The notes under the pieces were generated by a model that worked only from the letters and a program-made list of their open reading frames with translations, made no database searches and had not been told where the DNA came from. A stretch of DNA of 64,000 nucleotides from Ryuthela nishihirai. Its lineage: Eukaryota; Arthropoda; Arachnida; Araneae; Heptathelidae. The first letter of the stretch is position 1; each line of letters opens with the position of its first letter. Where the stretch lies: NCBI GenBank assembly GCA_038380435.1, contig JAWZYU010000034.1, forward strand, positions 39,184,901 to 39,248,900, given 5' to 3'. Shown here piece after piece: positions 33,782 to 43,631 of the stretch. Made by a program: the position numbers and the translations under genes.

Positions 33782-34699
33782 CCACACTTTATCTGAATCT
33801 TGAACCAATGGCTTTTTAATCAGTAACCAAGTGGGCAACCATTTAGCATTTATTTATCAACTTTCATCAGATAAACCAAATGCAAAGCTGATCGAATATC
33901 ATGCCAATTCTCATGTCCTATTTTAATCATTAACTAGAGAATAAGTTATGCACATATATACTCAGATTAGGCAATTTCATTCTCATGTATTTATATACTT
34001 TCTTGCATAGTTAGGTTTCTTTTTTTAACTCATTACATATGAGGTATTAGTTCACAAGTTGCCTGTTCTCAAATATTACCTAATTCATTAAATTATTACT
34101 ATACATAGTAGGAGTGTTTAATCAATTTAATTACTAGAAATGTTGGAGCTTTTCAAAGTAACTAATGTAGCTCTAACACAATTATGTCATTACTTTTGGT
34201 TTAGAGCAGCATACAGATATGACATTTCAGACTGGTCCATAATCAGTAGGTAATAATGTCTGAAAGTGTTAGTGTTAATTCATTCTACATAGAAAGCTGA
34301 TTGTTAATCCCTTTTTTGTGTGCATATAACAGACTAGTGGTTGTTGAGTTCTATCTACCAATTGCTGTTTACTCATTTGTTGGTTTGTGTATGTCAAAAA
34401 GATTGTTCCATCACATTTTCCCAACCTCTCTCAAAGAATAGGAGCAAATGAAAGCTTTCGATGAGGGGAGTGTTAAAGGGAACAAAAAATGAAAAATTGT
34501 TCCTTCCCTTTATCTTCCAAATGCTAGGGTTGACAGTAACAAATTAGGTGTCGAAGACTTGTGATATGGCAATTATTGTAAGTTTCCTTGGGTTTTGCCT
34601 CCCCTTCCCCCCAAAACGGAGGGAGGGGTTAATGGGGGTTGATCCCAGCAAGTTAATTTCAAATTATATCTTGTCATATCTACAGTGTTGTGGGCTAAC
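33782..34699. other. CENPI intron 3 sequence
   Basis: AT-rich with no recognised feature. Confidence 0.5.
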
Positions 34700-34714
34700 T
34701 CAAATCATGCTACC

Positions 34715-35084
34715 TAGGGCAGGGGTGGTTCAGTCTGTAGGGCCCCAGGCTCGTAATCTGCAATTCCCAGGTTATGAGTCTCTCAGTTATCTCCACAAAA
34801 CTCTCCTCACTACCCACAGTCAGTAAGGGATACCAATGGGCTTGGAAAAGCTGCCAACCATCAGCCATTGGATGGGACATTTATCTGTGTACCCATGTGT
34901 GGGAGAGCCATACCCTGTGCACATTAAAGAACATGGATGGCCTTGATGGGAGGCTACCATCTGTCTCACAACAGCTGTCTAGTGGGTCCCTTCTCCCAAC
35001 CTTCTCTGAGCCTTCAAGGTCCTTGTGACCTGGCCATTTAGCCTGTTGTATGCAAAAAGGTGCCGCTCAGAGGTAAGCAGCCAA
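34715..35084 (+). mobile_element. SINE family A, old copy
   Basis: Recognisable head (GGTGGTTCAGTCTGTAG), damaged B box, and full body with several short deletions. A 15-bp TSD survives with two mismatches (TCAAATCATGCTACC / TCAGATCATGCCACC at 34700-34714 and 35085-35099). Confidence 0.9.
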
Positions 35085-35278
35085 TCAGATCATGCCACCA
35101 CATGAGTTGAAGATAGTGAAATCACTCACTGAATTCAGTTTACTTCAAAGAAAGATAAAGTGCCAATTAACCTGTCTGCAAAAAATGCTGGTGCTCTATC
35201 ATCCTTTGAGGTTAACACAACTTCAGTTAGTAATTTCACTATTCATCATCATCATCATCACCCTCAAGCAGCCATGGG

Positions 35279-37300
35279 CTACAGAGGTCCAACCAGACCA
35301 TGCAGTTTAATTCTCCAAGCATATCTGTACTGAGCTACATCTGCTGCATCTGGCCACTGCACACCAATTCTAACAAGGTCCTGTTTGACATTGTCTGCCC
35401 ACCGCATCCTAGGTCTCCCCCTCCTTCTGAGGCCTCTAGGCACACTGTTCATAACCCTATTCGCCAATCTATAATTATCCATACGGGCAACATGGCCAAA
35501 CCAGCGGAGTCTCTCTCTGCACAATATGCTGCTTAAAGGAGGTTGCAGACTCCTTTGCCTAACCTCATCATTAGTTACAAAGTTAAGCCACCTAATACCC
35601 AAGATACTGCGTAAGCATCTAGAATCAAAATCATCTAGTTTCCTGTTATCTTGTTTACACAGCGTCCAAGTTTCACTACCATAACTAACCCTAGAAAGAA
35701 CCAAACTATTATACAGTCTAATTTTAGTCTTTAGGTGTATACGCCTATTTCTCCACAATCTCCATAGATTCTTAAAAGTCCCGGCAGCAATACCTATTCG
35801 TCTGTTAATCTCATGCCGCGTATCACCAGTATCAGTTACATAACTCCCAAGGTAATTAAACTGTGACACCTGCTCAAGACTGCAACCATTCAGATGAACT
35901 GAATCACAACCTGGCTGACCAATTTTCATCACTTTAGTTTTCTCTCTGTTTATAACCAAACCTACTCTACTACCAGTCTCATCAACAGCTTGAATGAAAG
36001 AGTTCATCTCATCAACATCATTTGCCAAAAGGGCTAAATCATCAGCATAATCTAAATCAGAAATTTTCGTATCTCCAGCCCATTTAAGGCCAAAATCTTT
36101 CCCTCGAAGTGAATTTCGCATAACATAATCAACAACCAAACTAAAGAGAAAAGGAGACAAAATGCACCCTTGTCGAACACCAGACGTAATGCTAAACCAA
36201 TTGCTACAAGACTTACCAACTCTCACACATGACTCAGTGTTATTATAGAGAGCTTTCATTATGTTAACTAACTTGTCTGGTATACCATAAGATCTCACAA
36301 TCAACCACAAATTTTGATGATCAACAGAGTCGAAAGCCTTTTTGAAATCAACAAAGCTAGCAACCAAAGGTTTCTGAAACTCTAAACATTTCTCAAGAAT
36401 CTGCCTAAGTGAAAATATCTGATCCACACATCCCCTACCACTTCTGAATCCACATTGCTCATCACGCAATTGCCTGTCAACCAGATTCTTAATTCTATTA
36501 AGCACAATCATGGAAAGAACTTTACCTGGAACAGAGAGTAGGCTGATACCCCTATAGTTATCACAAGAACTGCGATCACCTTTTTTAAAAATAGGGATAA
36601 TAATAGCTCTGGTAAAATCTTTAGGAACCGTGCCTTTATCATAAAAGTTATTCAAAATTTCAGTCATCCAAGTGGTAACCAAAACATTCCCAGCTCTGAG
36701 CATTTCTGTAGTAATATCATCTACCCCTGGGGATTTATGAAGTTTCAGTTTAGAGATAGCCAAACTAACTTCAGATTGTGTTATATGGCCAACATTAAAG
36801 CTGCCAATGCATCTATCATCATTACAAACAATGGGAGTAGAACTAACCACATTGTTTAGAACATCACTGAAATACTCAGCCCACCTAGCCATGAGAGAAT
36901 CCTCACCTTCTATAACCTTACCTTGTTTATCCTTCAATACCTGTATGCCTGTCCGTTTTCTACCACATAAAACATTAACTATCTGGTACAGCTCTCTGCT
37001 GTTGTGCTGCCTAACTGCTTCCTCAGCTTTGTCAGCCAAGCTATCAAGCCAAAGATTTTTATCAGTAGCTAACTGATCCTTTACACGTTTATTAAGCTCT
37101 CTGTAATCTTTTCTATTAGGACTAGTAGGGTACTGATTAAGGACATTCCTGCAGTTCCTTCTTTCTGAAATAAGCTCAATTGCCTTATCACTTAAATAAT
37201 TCTGCCTCCTCTGCTCCTTTTTTCCTAAAAGAGTACTGTTAGTTTCCAAAAAAGCCTGTTTAAAATGGCCCCATTCTTCCTCAACTTCAGTATTAAGCAA
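35279..37300 (-). CDS. LINE reverse transcriptase ORF (673 aa, open)
   Basis: Linker at about residues 1-230, NYRGISLL at about 249, FVDFKKAFD (first catalytic Asp) at about 316-324, SGVRQGCILSPFLF at about 373-386, the YADD catalytic box at about 418, then thumb and a C-terminal region with YGSETWTL, LRWFGHVARMD and RRRGRPRMRW. These motifs in this order are typical of RTE-type ORFs often annotated as endonuclease-reverse transcriptase. The first Met is not the native start; the frame was once continuous with the endonuclease at 37363-38061. No stop for 673 codons suggests a recent insertion. Confidence 0.93.
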   Translation of the reverse strand: MLNTEVEEEWGHFKQAFLETNSTLLGKKEQRRQNYLSDKAIELISERRNCRNVLNQYPTSPNRKDYRELNKRVKDQLATDKNLWLDSLADKAEEAVRQHNSRELYQIVNVLCGRKRTGIQVLKDKQGKVIEGEDSLMARWAEYFSDVLNNVVSSTPIVCNDDRCIGSFNVGHITQSEVSLAISKLKLHKSPGVDDITTEMLRAGNVLVTTWMTEILNNFYDKGTVPKDFTRAIIIPIFKKGDRSSCDNYRGISLLSVPGKVLSMIVLNRIKNLVDRQLRDEQCGFRSGRGCVDQIFSLRQILEKCLEFQKPLVASFVDFKKAFDSVDHQNLWLIVRSYGIPDKLVNIMKALYNNTESCVRVGKSCSNWFSITSGVRQGCILSPFLFSLVVDYVMRNSLRGKDFGLKWAGDTKISDLDYADDLALLANDVDEMNSFIQAVDETGSRVGLVINREKTKVMKIGQPGCDSVHLNGCSLEQVSQFNYLGSYVTDTGDTRHEINRRIGIAAGTFKNLWRLWRNRRIHLKTKIRLYNSLVLSRVSYGSETWTLCKQDNRKLDDFDSRCLRSILGIRWLNFVTNDEVRQRSLQPPLSSILCRERLRWFGHVARMDNYRLANRVMNSVPRGLRRRGRPRMRWADNVKQDLVRIGVQWPDAADVAQYRYAWRIKLHGLVGPL

Positions 37301-37362
37301 ACCATGACCGTCATAATGACTAAGTAACCTATCATGGTAAGCTTTAGCTATAACTGGGTCAT

Positions 37363-38061
37363 TCAGAGCTTCAGTATTAAAGGTAAATTTTTTAACTCTA
37401 GTACAACACTTTTTAATTTAAGTTGCAAGATACTTTTAACAAGGTAATGGTCAGATCCAATTTCAGCTCCCCTATATGCCCTGGTATTTCTAACAGAACT
37501 AGCCCATTTGCTGTTAATTAATATATAATCAATCATATTTCTATGTAGCCCATCAGGTGAAACCCATGTGTATTTATGTATGTCGCGGTGTTTGTAATAT
37601 GTGTTAGTTATTCTGAAACCATTGAGTTTACTTACCTGTAGAAGACGTTGCCCATTGCCATTGCAGCTACCAATACCAAAAGGGCCTATCACTCCTCCCC
37701 AAAGATCAGAGTCAGTACCAACTTTGGCATTGAAGTCACCAAGAACAAGGGTAATATCTCCTTTCTTGACAGAATTCAAAATATCCTGAAGTTGTCCGTA
37801 AAACCTATCCTTCTCATCCTCATCAGCATCCTCAGTGGGGGCATAACAGCAGATAACATTCAAGTCTTTAACGCTTGTCTGAAATTTTGCTGTAAGAAAC
37901 CTTTCATTAATGCACTCATATCCTAGAAGAGCATCGCTAGCGTGTCTGCTGAGAAGCAGACCCACGCCTTGGTGATGCTTATTGTCGTCCCTCCCTGAAA
38001 AGAGAAATTTAAGATTATTTTTAAGAATCTGACCTTTATCTGTCCATCTGGTCTCTTGCAA
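37363..38061 (-). pseudogene. LINE endonuclease part, broken
   Basis: An AP-type endonuclease: ETRW near the start, VICCYAPTEDADEDEKDRF, LVLGDFNAKVG (catalytic Asp and Asn) and GSDHYLV (catalytic SDH) near the end. A TAA just upstream (about 38079) replaces the Tyr codon read as RYNLDI in the other copy, and a frameshift near 37363-37420 separates it from the RT frame. The N-terminal start is missing. Confidence 0.92.
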
Positions 38062-38135
38062 GCCTAGAATATCTAGGTTTTAGCGCTGGAATTCCTGCAT
38101 GAGGACATCAAGAGAATAATCTCTATGTAATGTCC

Positions 38136-38760
38136 ACATGTAGGTATTTTTAAATTTATATATATATATATTGCACAAATGGTATGTGTTACGTTTCCAT
38201 TAATTTAAATATTTCAGGCTTATGTCCCTCAAAAAAGGTCCTTTTGATTGCACAGGGAATTAGCTAAACACATTGCAAATGCATGACAATGCATTTTACT
38301 GTGTAGTTAAAATTACTCACAAGTGAATTTTTTTTTAATTTTCTGAAAAGATAAAAAGTGTACATGGACTACTTTTGCACTAAATCCTCATATTTGATTG
38401 TATGCAGCTACCGAAGGGGTAATTTATTTTTTATTTGTTCAGCTTGGCACTTGGGATTTCTGCAGCAATTATGTTTTTTTCAACCTATTCTGTTTCATAA
38501 ATAATAAGTTTATGAAAATAATTCTCTTAGGAAAACACTTTTCTGCATCATAATTAAATCTACCTTTGAGATAAAATTATATGTAAAACCATGTTCAGAG
38601 TACACATTGTCATAAAAACGTTTCATGTTGACTATCAACTGAAATATGATGTAAAAGACAGCCCACCACAATCAGCCATTGCTATGGCCCTTTTTCATAG
38701 TGAGAAAAACAACAATTTGGCTACTGGAGTCAAACGACATCTGCTGACAACCTATGTGAT
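38136..38760. other. CENPI intron 3 sequence
   Basis: AT-rich with a short TA run at about 38157-38171 next to the LINE 5' junction. No gene was seen. Confidence 0.5.
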
Positions 38761-38771
38761 GCCCTCGGCTA

Positions 38772-39189
38772 GGGCGGGGTGGCTTAGTCGGTAGCGCGCC
38801 AGGCTCGTAATCTGTAGTTCCCAGGTTTGAGTCCCAGCTGGGTCAGTGTTGAGATTTATCTCCGCAAAATTCCCCGCCCTGCCCACGGTCAGTAGGGGAG
38901 TAGGGGACACGATGGGCTTGGAAAGGCCTCCGTCCGTCGGATGGGACGTTAAGCCGTGGCCCCGTGTGCGGGAGAGCCATACCCTGTGCACTCTGGATGG
39001 CCTTGCCTGTGCACGTCTGGATTAAAGAACACGCTGGATGGCCTTGACGGGAGACTACCATCTGTCTCCCAACAGCTGTTCTAGTGGGTCCCCTCCCCCA
39101 ACCTTCTCTGAGCCTTCAGGGTCCATGTGACCTGGCCATTTAGCCCATGGTGTGCAAAAAAGTGCCGCTCAGAGGTAAAACAACCCAAA
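38772..39189 (+). mobile_element. SINE family A with internal duplications
   Basis: Flanked by identical 11-bp TSDs GCCCTCGGCTA (38761-38771 and 39190-39200). Longer than consensus because of a GTAGGGGA repeat at about 38891 and a duplicated CTGTGCAC...GGATGGCCTTG segment at about 38983-39040. The second duplication starts near the point where the 7537-8742 array re-enters the unit. Confidence 0.95.
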
Positions 39190-39677
39190 GCCCTCGGCTA
39201 CCTCTCACAAAAGTTGCATTCTATAGAAGTTGGCTGAACAGCTCTATGATGTCACCTACTCCCATCCTAAACATCTAGTGACTTTTGGGGATTCTGAAGA
39301 CTGCAAGAAGTCGCTCTTTGTAAACAGATTCTGTGAATAATGGGTTGGCCTGAAACTTGGGCAGCTGTTGAGCTTTAAGTTTTCTTTGTCTTTGGTGGCC
39401 TGAATGAAGCCAGTAAATGTAACCCAGTATCAAAGTATAATGGAAGTATCACAGCTAGTGATTTGCATTTAAGACCCTTCTGGCAGTTTGTAAATTCAAA
39501 AGTATTATGGTTGATTAATTTGATCCCTGCATAACTGAATTTTTATTTTCAAGAATTCAAAAGTTATTAAATTGAAAGGTAAGAAAAAATGAGATGTCTT
39601 ATGACATAATTTATTATCAGAATTTCTGACATTGCTAATTGTTACACAGATACCATCTAATACTCTTTTCCTAGTAG

Positions 39678-40030
39678 TAATGGGGGTTGGCTCAAATAGT
39701 AGCACATCAGACCTGTAATCTGCATTTTTAAGGTTTGAGTCCCAACTGTGGCAATGTTGAGATTTATACTGCTAATCCCCACCCTACCCTTGGTCACAAA
39801 GGGGAACCGTGGGCTTGGAAAGGCTGCTATCTATCAGATGGGATGTAAGCTGTGGCCCTCATGTGCAAAAGAGCCATACCCTGTGCATGTTAAAGAACAT
39901 GTTGGTTGGCCTTGACAGTGACTACCTTCTGTCTCCTAACAACTGACTGGTGGGTCCCTTCCCCTAATCTTCTCAATCCTTGGAGTCCTTGTGACTTTGT
40001 GTGCAAAAAGAAAGTGCCACTCAAAGGTGA
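39678..40030 (+). mobile_element. SINE family A, very old copy
   Basis: Head GGTTGGCTCAAATAGTAGCA, GGTTTGAGTCCCAAC and all body blocks through GTGCCACTCAAAGG are recognisable but heavily mutated, with small deletions. No TSD is left. Confidence 0.85.
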
Positions 40031-40232
40031 AGCAAATGAGCCCTTATGTATGATATAATTTTAACATTCTGTTATTTGTTAACTTTGGTTTTTCTGTATA
40101 TTTGTTCTTTCTCTAAGAGGTCATTAAAAAGTTTCTTTCCTATGTTCTTGTTTGTCCTGACAGTTATACATCGTGGTTAGTGGGTTCTTTGTTTTTAATC
40201 AACCAAAGGATACTTTTCACAGTCGCTGCCAT

Positions 40233-40610
40233 GGTGCAGGTGGCTCCTGGTAGCATGCCAGGCTCGTAATTTGCAGTTCCCAGGTTCAAGTCCCAACTGG
40301 ACCAGTGCTGAGATTCATCTCTGCAAAACTCCCCACCTTGCCCTCTGCCTGTAGCGGACACCAGTGGGCTTGGAAAGGCTGCCATCCATTGGATGGGACA
40401 TAAGCCATAGCCCCATGTTTGGAAGAGTCATACTCTGTGCACATTTAAGAACACATTGGATGGCCTTGACGGAGACTGCTTTCTAGCAGCTGTCCAGTGG
40501 GTCCTCTTCCCTCAACCTTCTCTGAGCCCTTGTGATCCTTGTGATCTAGACATTTAGCCCATTGTGTGCAAAAAAGTGCCACTCAGAGGTAACAACCCTA
40601 GCCAACAGCT
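40233..40610 (+). mobile_element. SINE family A, old copy
   Basis: GTGGCTCCTGGTAGCATGCC, GGTTCAAGTCCCAAC and the body blocks through GTGCCACTCAGAGG are present. TSD CACAGTCGCTGCCAT / CACAGTCACAGCCAT (40218-40232 and 40611-40625). Confidence 0.9.
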
Positions 40611-40799
40611 CACAGTCACAGCCATTTTAGTGTCAGTGTTTTTCAGGTATGTTGTTCTTTTTTATTATACATAAGAAATCTTTATGCTTCATGAGTTAAC
40701 AATTAACTACTTTTCAATAGTTTGTAAATGTTCACTATGTTGCTGTATGCAAAAATACCTATATACAGCAGCCGCTGATGTTATTAGTGTCCAAAGGAT

Positions 40800-41515
40800 G
40801 TGTTGCAGAGGGATGAAGGAAGCTCTCTGAGTTGATTTCAATGCGTTATAGCATTGTGGTCAAGTCTGCTTTTTGTTCCCCTCTTCCTTTGACTGCTGCC
40901 GTATGCACAGGTGGCATGACCAGTTTTGCTCTTTCTTCGGCAGGAACTTCTTCAAGTGTGAGGTTACAGTTCGAAGGCACATGGAAGTTGATCTCTGTCT
41001 GCATGCGCAGTTGGTGTATTTCAGACTCATGTTTCAGATTTGGGTCCATAGACTGGTTGATTATGGCTGTAGTATGGGGTAATATGGGTTTCTCCGTACG
41101 ATTATCAAGAAGTTTCCAGGCTGATGGGATGGCGTAAATTTCTTCGTTGATGCAATGTTCTCTATTTCTATATATTGCAAGCTGTTCAGTGTGATTGAGT
41201 TGGTATTGCGTTGGTGGAGCACAAATAATTCTAGCTTCATTAAATTTTGGTATTGCATTACCACAGTAGATGGCTTTTGCCAGTGCTGTGTTTTGTTTCT
41301 GGTTGTTTTGTCTCTTTGTGTTCTTTTAATCTTTGCCTGAAGGGTCTTTTGGTTTTTCCGTAGTAATTGCACATTTTAATTTCTTCATTTACTTGCATTT
41401 CAACTGGGATTTGATATATTCCACTTGAGGTTGGGATAAAGTCTCTGTCATTTTTAATTATTTTCAATATGGTTTTTTTCTGCTTTAGTGACATACTTTT
41501 TGTTTTGGTGAAATT
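40800..41515 (-). pseudogene. Penelope-like element 3' part with GIY-YIG endonuclease
   Basis: Minus-strand frames encode SGIYQIPVEM, NYYGKTKRPFRQRLKEH and, after frameshifts, a segment with YIEIENI. This is the GIY-YIG endonuclease layout (GIY...YYGKT...R..EH) at the C-terminus of Penelope-like retroelements. A tail of about 90 residues follows (40846-41049 frame). The RT part is absent, so the copy is 5'-truncated and dead. It lies antisense in CENPI intron 3, just upstream of exon 4. Confidence 0.72.
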
Positions 41516-41905
41516 TTTCAGTGTATCAGCAGACTGTTAATATAAGAGTAGTTGAAATGAAATTGGACAACCCGTTATTTGTGTAATGGACAGTGATCTT
41601 TGTTCCCTCACATGGGAAAATAAGATACATAGAAGGAACTCATCTGCACCAAAATCTGTTGAGATTATTATAGTTAATTTTAATAGAAAGATTTATTTAT
41701 ATCTGAGAAAAACAATATTCTTGTCATAGTTGTAATGAATGCTCTGAATTCATTGCTAACGTACACTCTACTATTCTCTTAAATGTTACTGATATTCCGT
41801 TATAAACAGAACTGAATATATAATTCTGCTTTAGTATATTTTGCACAGTTTTAATTAATTGAATGCAAATCACTCATCTAATTTTTTAAACATGATCTTA
41901 TGTAG

Positions 41906-42013
41906 GTTGATTTAATAAAGTGGATCCTAGCAGTATATGATTATATTGAAGAAAAAGAAAAGTTTTACTGTCTATATGGTGTTATTTTCCTTCTGGTGGA
42001 AAATGATTTAATG
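41906..42013 (+). CDS. CENPI: CENP-I exon 4
   Basis: Residues 119-154, phase 0 at both ends. VDLIKWILAVYDYIEEKEKF followed by LYGVIFLL matches the conserved CENP-I block with W..A..D.I..KE....LYG. Acceptor TGTAG, donor GTATGT. Exon 3 and this exon are separated by 8.8 kb of repeat-filled intron. Confidence 0.97.
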
Positions 42014-42212
42014 GTATGTTACTTTTCATATTGTATTCATAATTGTTGAAATTTAACTTTAATATTAATTTATGTGTCATTTAACAGTATTGTGTAAGAA
42101 TTATTTCTCCATGATGTGTATGTAACTTAGCAATTAGCCTCTATACACCACATGCAAAATTGAAATTAATACAATGTTAAAATCTAAAATTGATTAAAAA
42201 TTATATATATAT

Positions 42213-43631
42213 ATCACTATATGATCAAAAGTATTTGGACACTTGCTCATCCACAATCTCCTGGTAATAGGAAAGGAATTAATATCGTGTTGAGAGACTC
42301 CAGTCTGCAGGAAAGTCTTTCCACTAGGTCACTGATGTTGGGTGGTTCAGCCTGGCTTGCGATTGGCATTCCAATTCATCCCAAAGGTGTTCCATGGAGT
42401 TGAGATCAGGGCTCTGTGCAGGCTAGTCAAGTTCTTCTACACCCATCTCATCAAATACTATTAACTGTTCCTGCACAACCCTCACTTTGTGAACGAAGGG
42501 GGGGGGGGGGGGACATTGTCATGCTGATACAGGAAAGGGTCTTCACCAAACTGTTGCCATAAAGTTGGGAGCACAGAATTGTCAAGAATGTCATTATAGG
42601 TAGCGGCATTCAGAATCCCTTTCACTGGAACTAGGGACCCAGCCTGAACCATGAAAAACAGTCTCAGAGCATAATTCCTCTTCCACCAAACTTCACAGTT
42701 GGCACAATACAGTCATGCAGGTAGTGTTCACCTGGCATCTTCCACACCCAGATTCATCTGGCAGATTGTCAAATAGTGAAGCGTGATTCATCACTCCAGA
42801 GAACGCAGTTCCACTGCTCAAGTGGTGCCGGGCTTTACACCACTCTAACCGACTCTTGGTGTTGATGTTAGGCTTGTGTGTTGTTATCTATGTTGTGTGT
42901 GGCTGCTCGGCCATGGAAACCCATTTCCGATAACTCACAATGAACTGTTATGACATTGCTTCCAGAGGTATTTCGGTTTGTGTTCACACAACTTGGTAGT
43001 GAGTGTTGCAACCAAGGAAAGACAATTTTATACCCATTTGAGCACTCTGCAGCTTACTGGGTCATGTTTGTGCTGTTGTTGCTCCTAGACTTTGTACTTC
43101 ACAATAACATCACTTACACTTGATCAGGTTACCTGCAGCAAGGCCGATATGTCCTGAACTGACTTGTTGCTGTAGCATCCTGTGACCATACCATGTTGAA
43201 AGTCACTGAGCTCTGCCATATAGCCCATTCTCCTGTTCGTGTGTGTCTGTGATGCTTGCCAGACCATATGTGTCATTTTATACCTGTTTGGGCCATGCCT
43301 TGGGCTTGGACACTGATGGGCTTGAAAAGGCCCCCGTCCATCAGATGGGACATTAAGCAGTGGTCTGTTGTGCGGGAGAGCCATACCCTGTATGCATTAA
43401 AGAACTCGCTGAATGGCCTTGATGGGAGGCTACCATTTGTCTCAACTGTTCCAGTAGGTCCCCTCCCCTAACCTTCTCTGAGCTGTTGGGGTCCTTGTGA
43501 CCTGGCCATTTAGCCCAATGGTGGGCAAAAAAAAGTGCTGCTCAGAGGTAAAACAACCCAAGCCTGTGGCATATATGGGCAAATCCACTACTCAGAAGGG
43601 TGTGTCCAGATACTTTTAATCAGATAGTGTA
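42213..43631 (-). pseudogene. Tc1-like transposon, dead, with nested SINE
   Basis: TIRs: CACTATATGATCAAAAGTAT at the left; the reversed right end reads CACTATCTGATTAAAAGTAT. The minus strand encodes, from right, ELSDFQHGMVTG and NKSVQDISALL (N-terminal helix-turn-helix), then after a gap a DDE catalytic domain in several frames: a WFRLGP-like segment, QHDN, and SPDLN..EHLWDELE-like segments. This layout is Tc1 (DD34E). Stops, frameshifts and a 13-G run at about 42499 disable it. A family A SINE fragment is inserted at about 43306-43562. It resembles Tc1 elements I know from fish. Confidence 0.88.
43306..43562 (+). mobile_element. SINE family A, 5'-truncated, nested in Tc1
   Basis: Begins near GGACACTGATGGGCTTG, runs through the body with several deletions and ends AAACAACCCAAGCC. 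No head. It separates the transposase N-terminal region from the right TIR. Confidence 0.88.

Larger units (their letters stand above)
35243..38135 (-). mobile_element. RTE-like LINE, 5'-truncated, young
   Basis: About 2.9 kb, antisense in CENPI intron 3. The 3' end is GCTGCTTGAGGGTGATGATG, a GAT repeat, and the stop codon is only about 20 nt from the tail. The 5' end stops just inside the endonuclease coding region compared with the full-length copy. The RT frame is open. No convincing TSD was found. Confidence 0.93.

Noticed and set aside
42499..42512. Poly-G run as a regulatory or quadruplex site
   Set aside because: It is a homopolymer expansion inside the dead Tc1 coding region, where related copies have a short CCCC in the coding strand.
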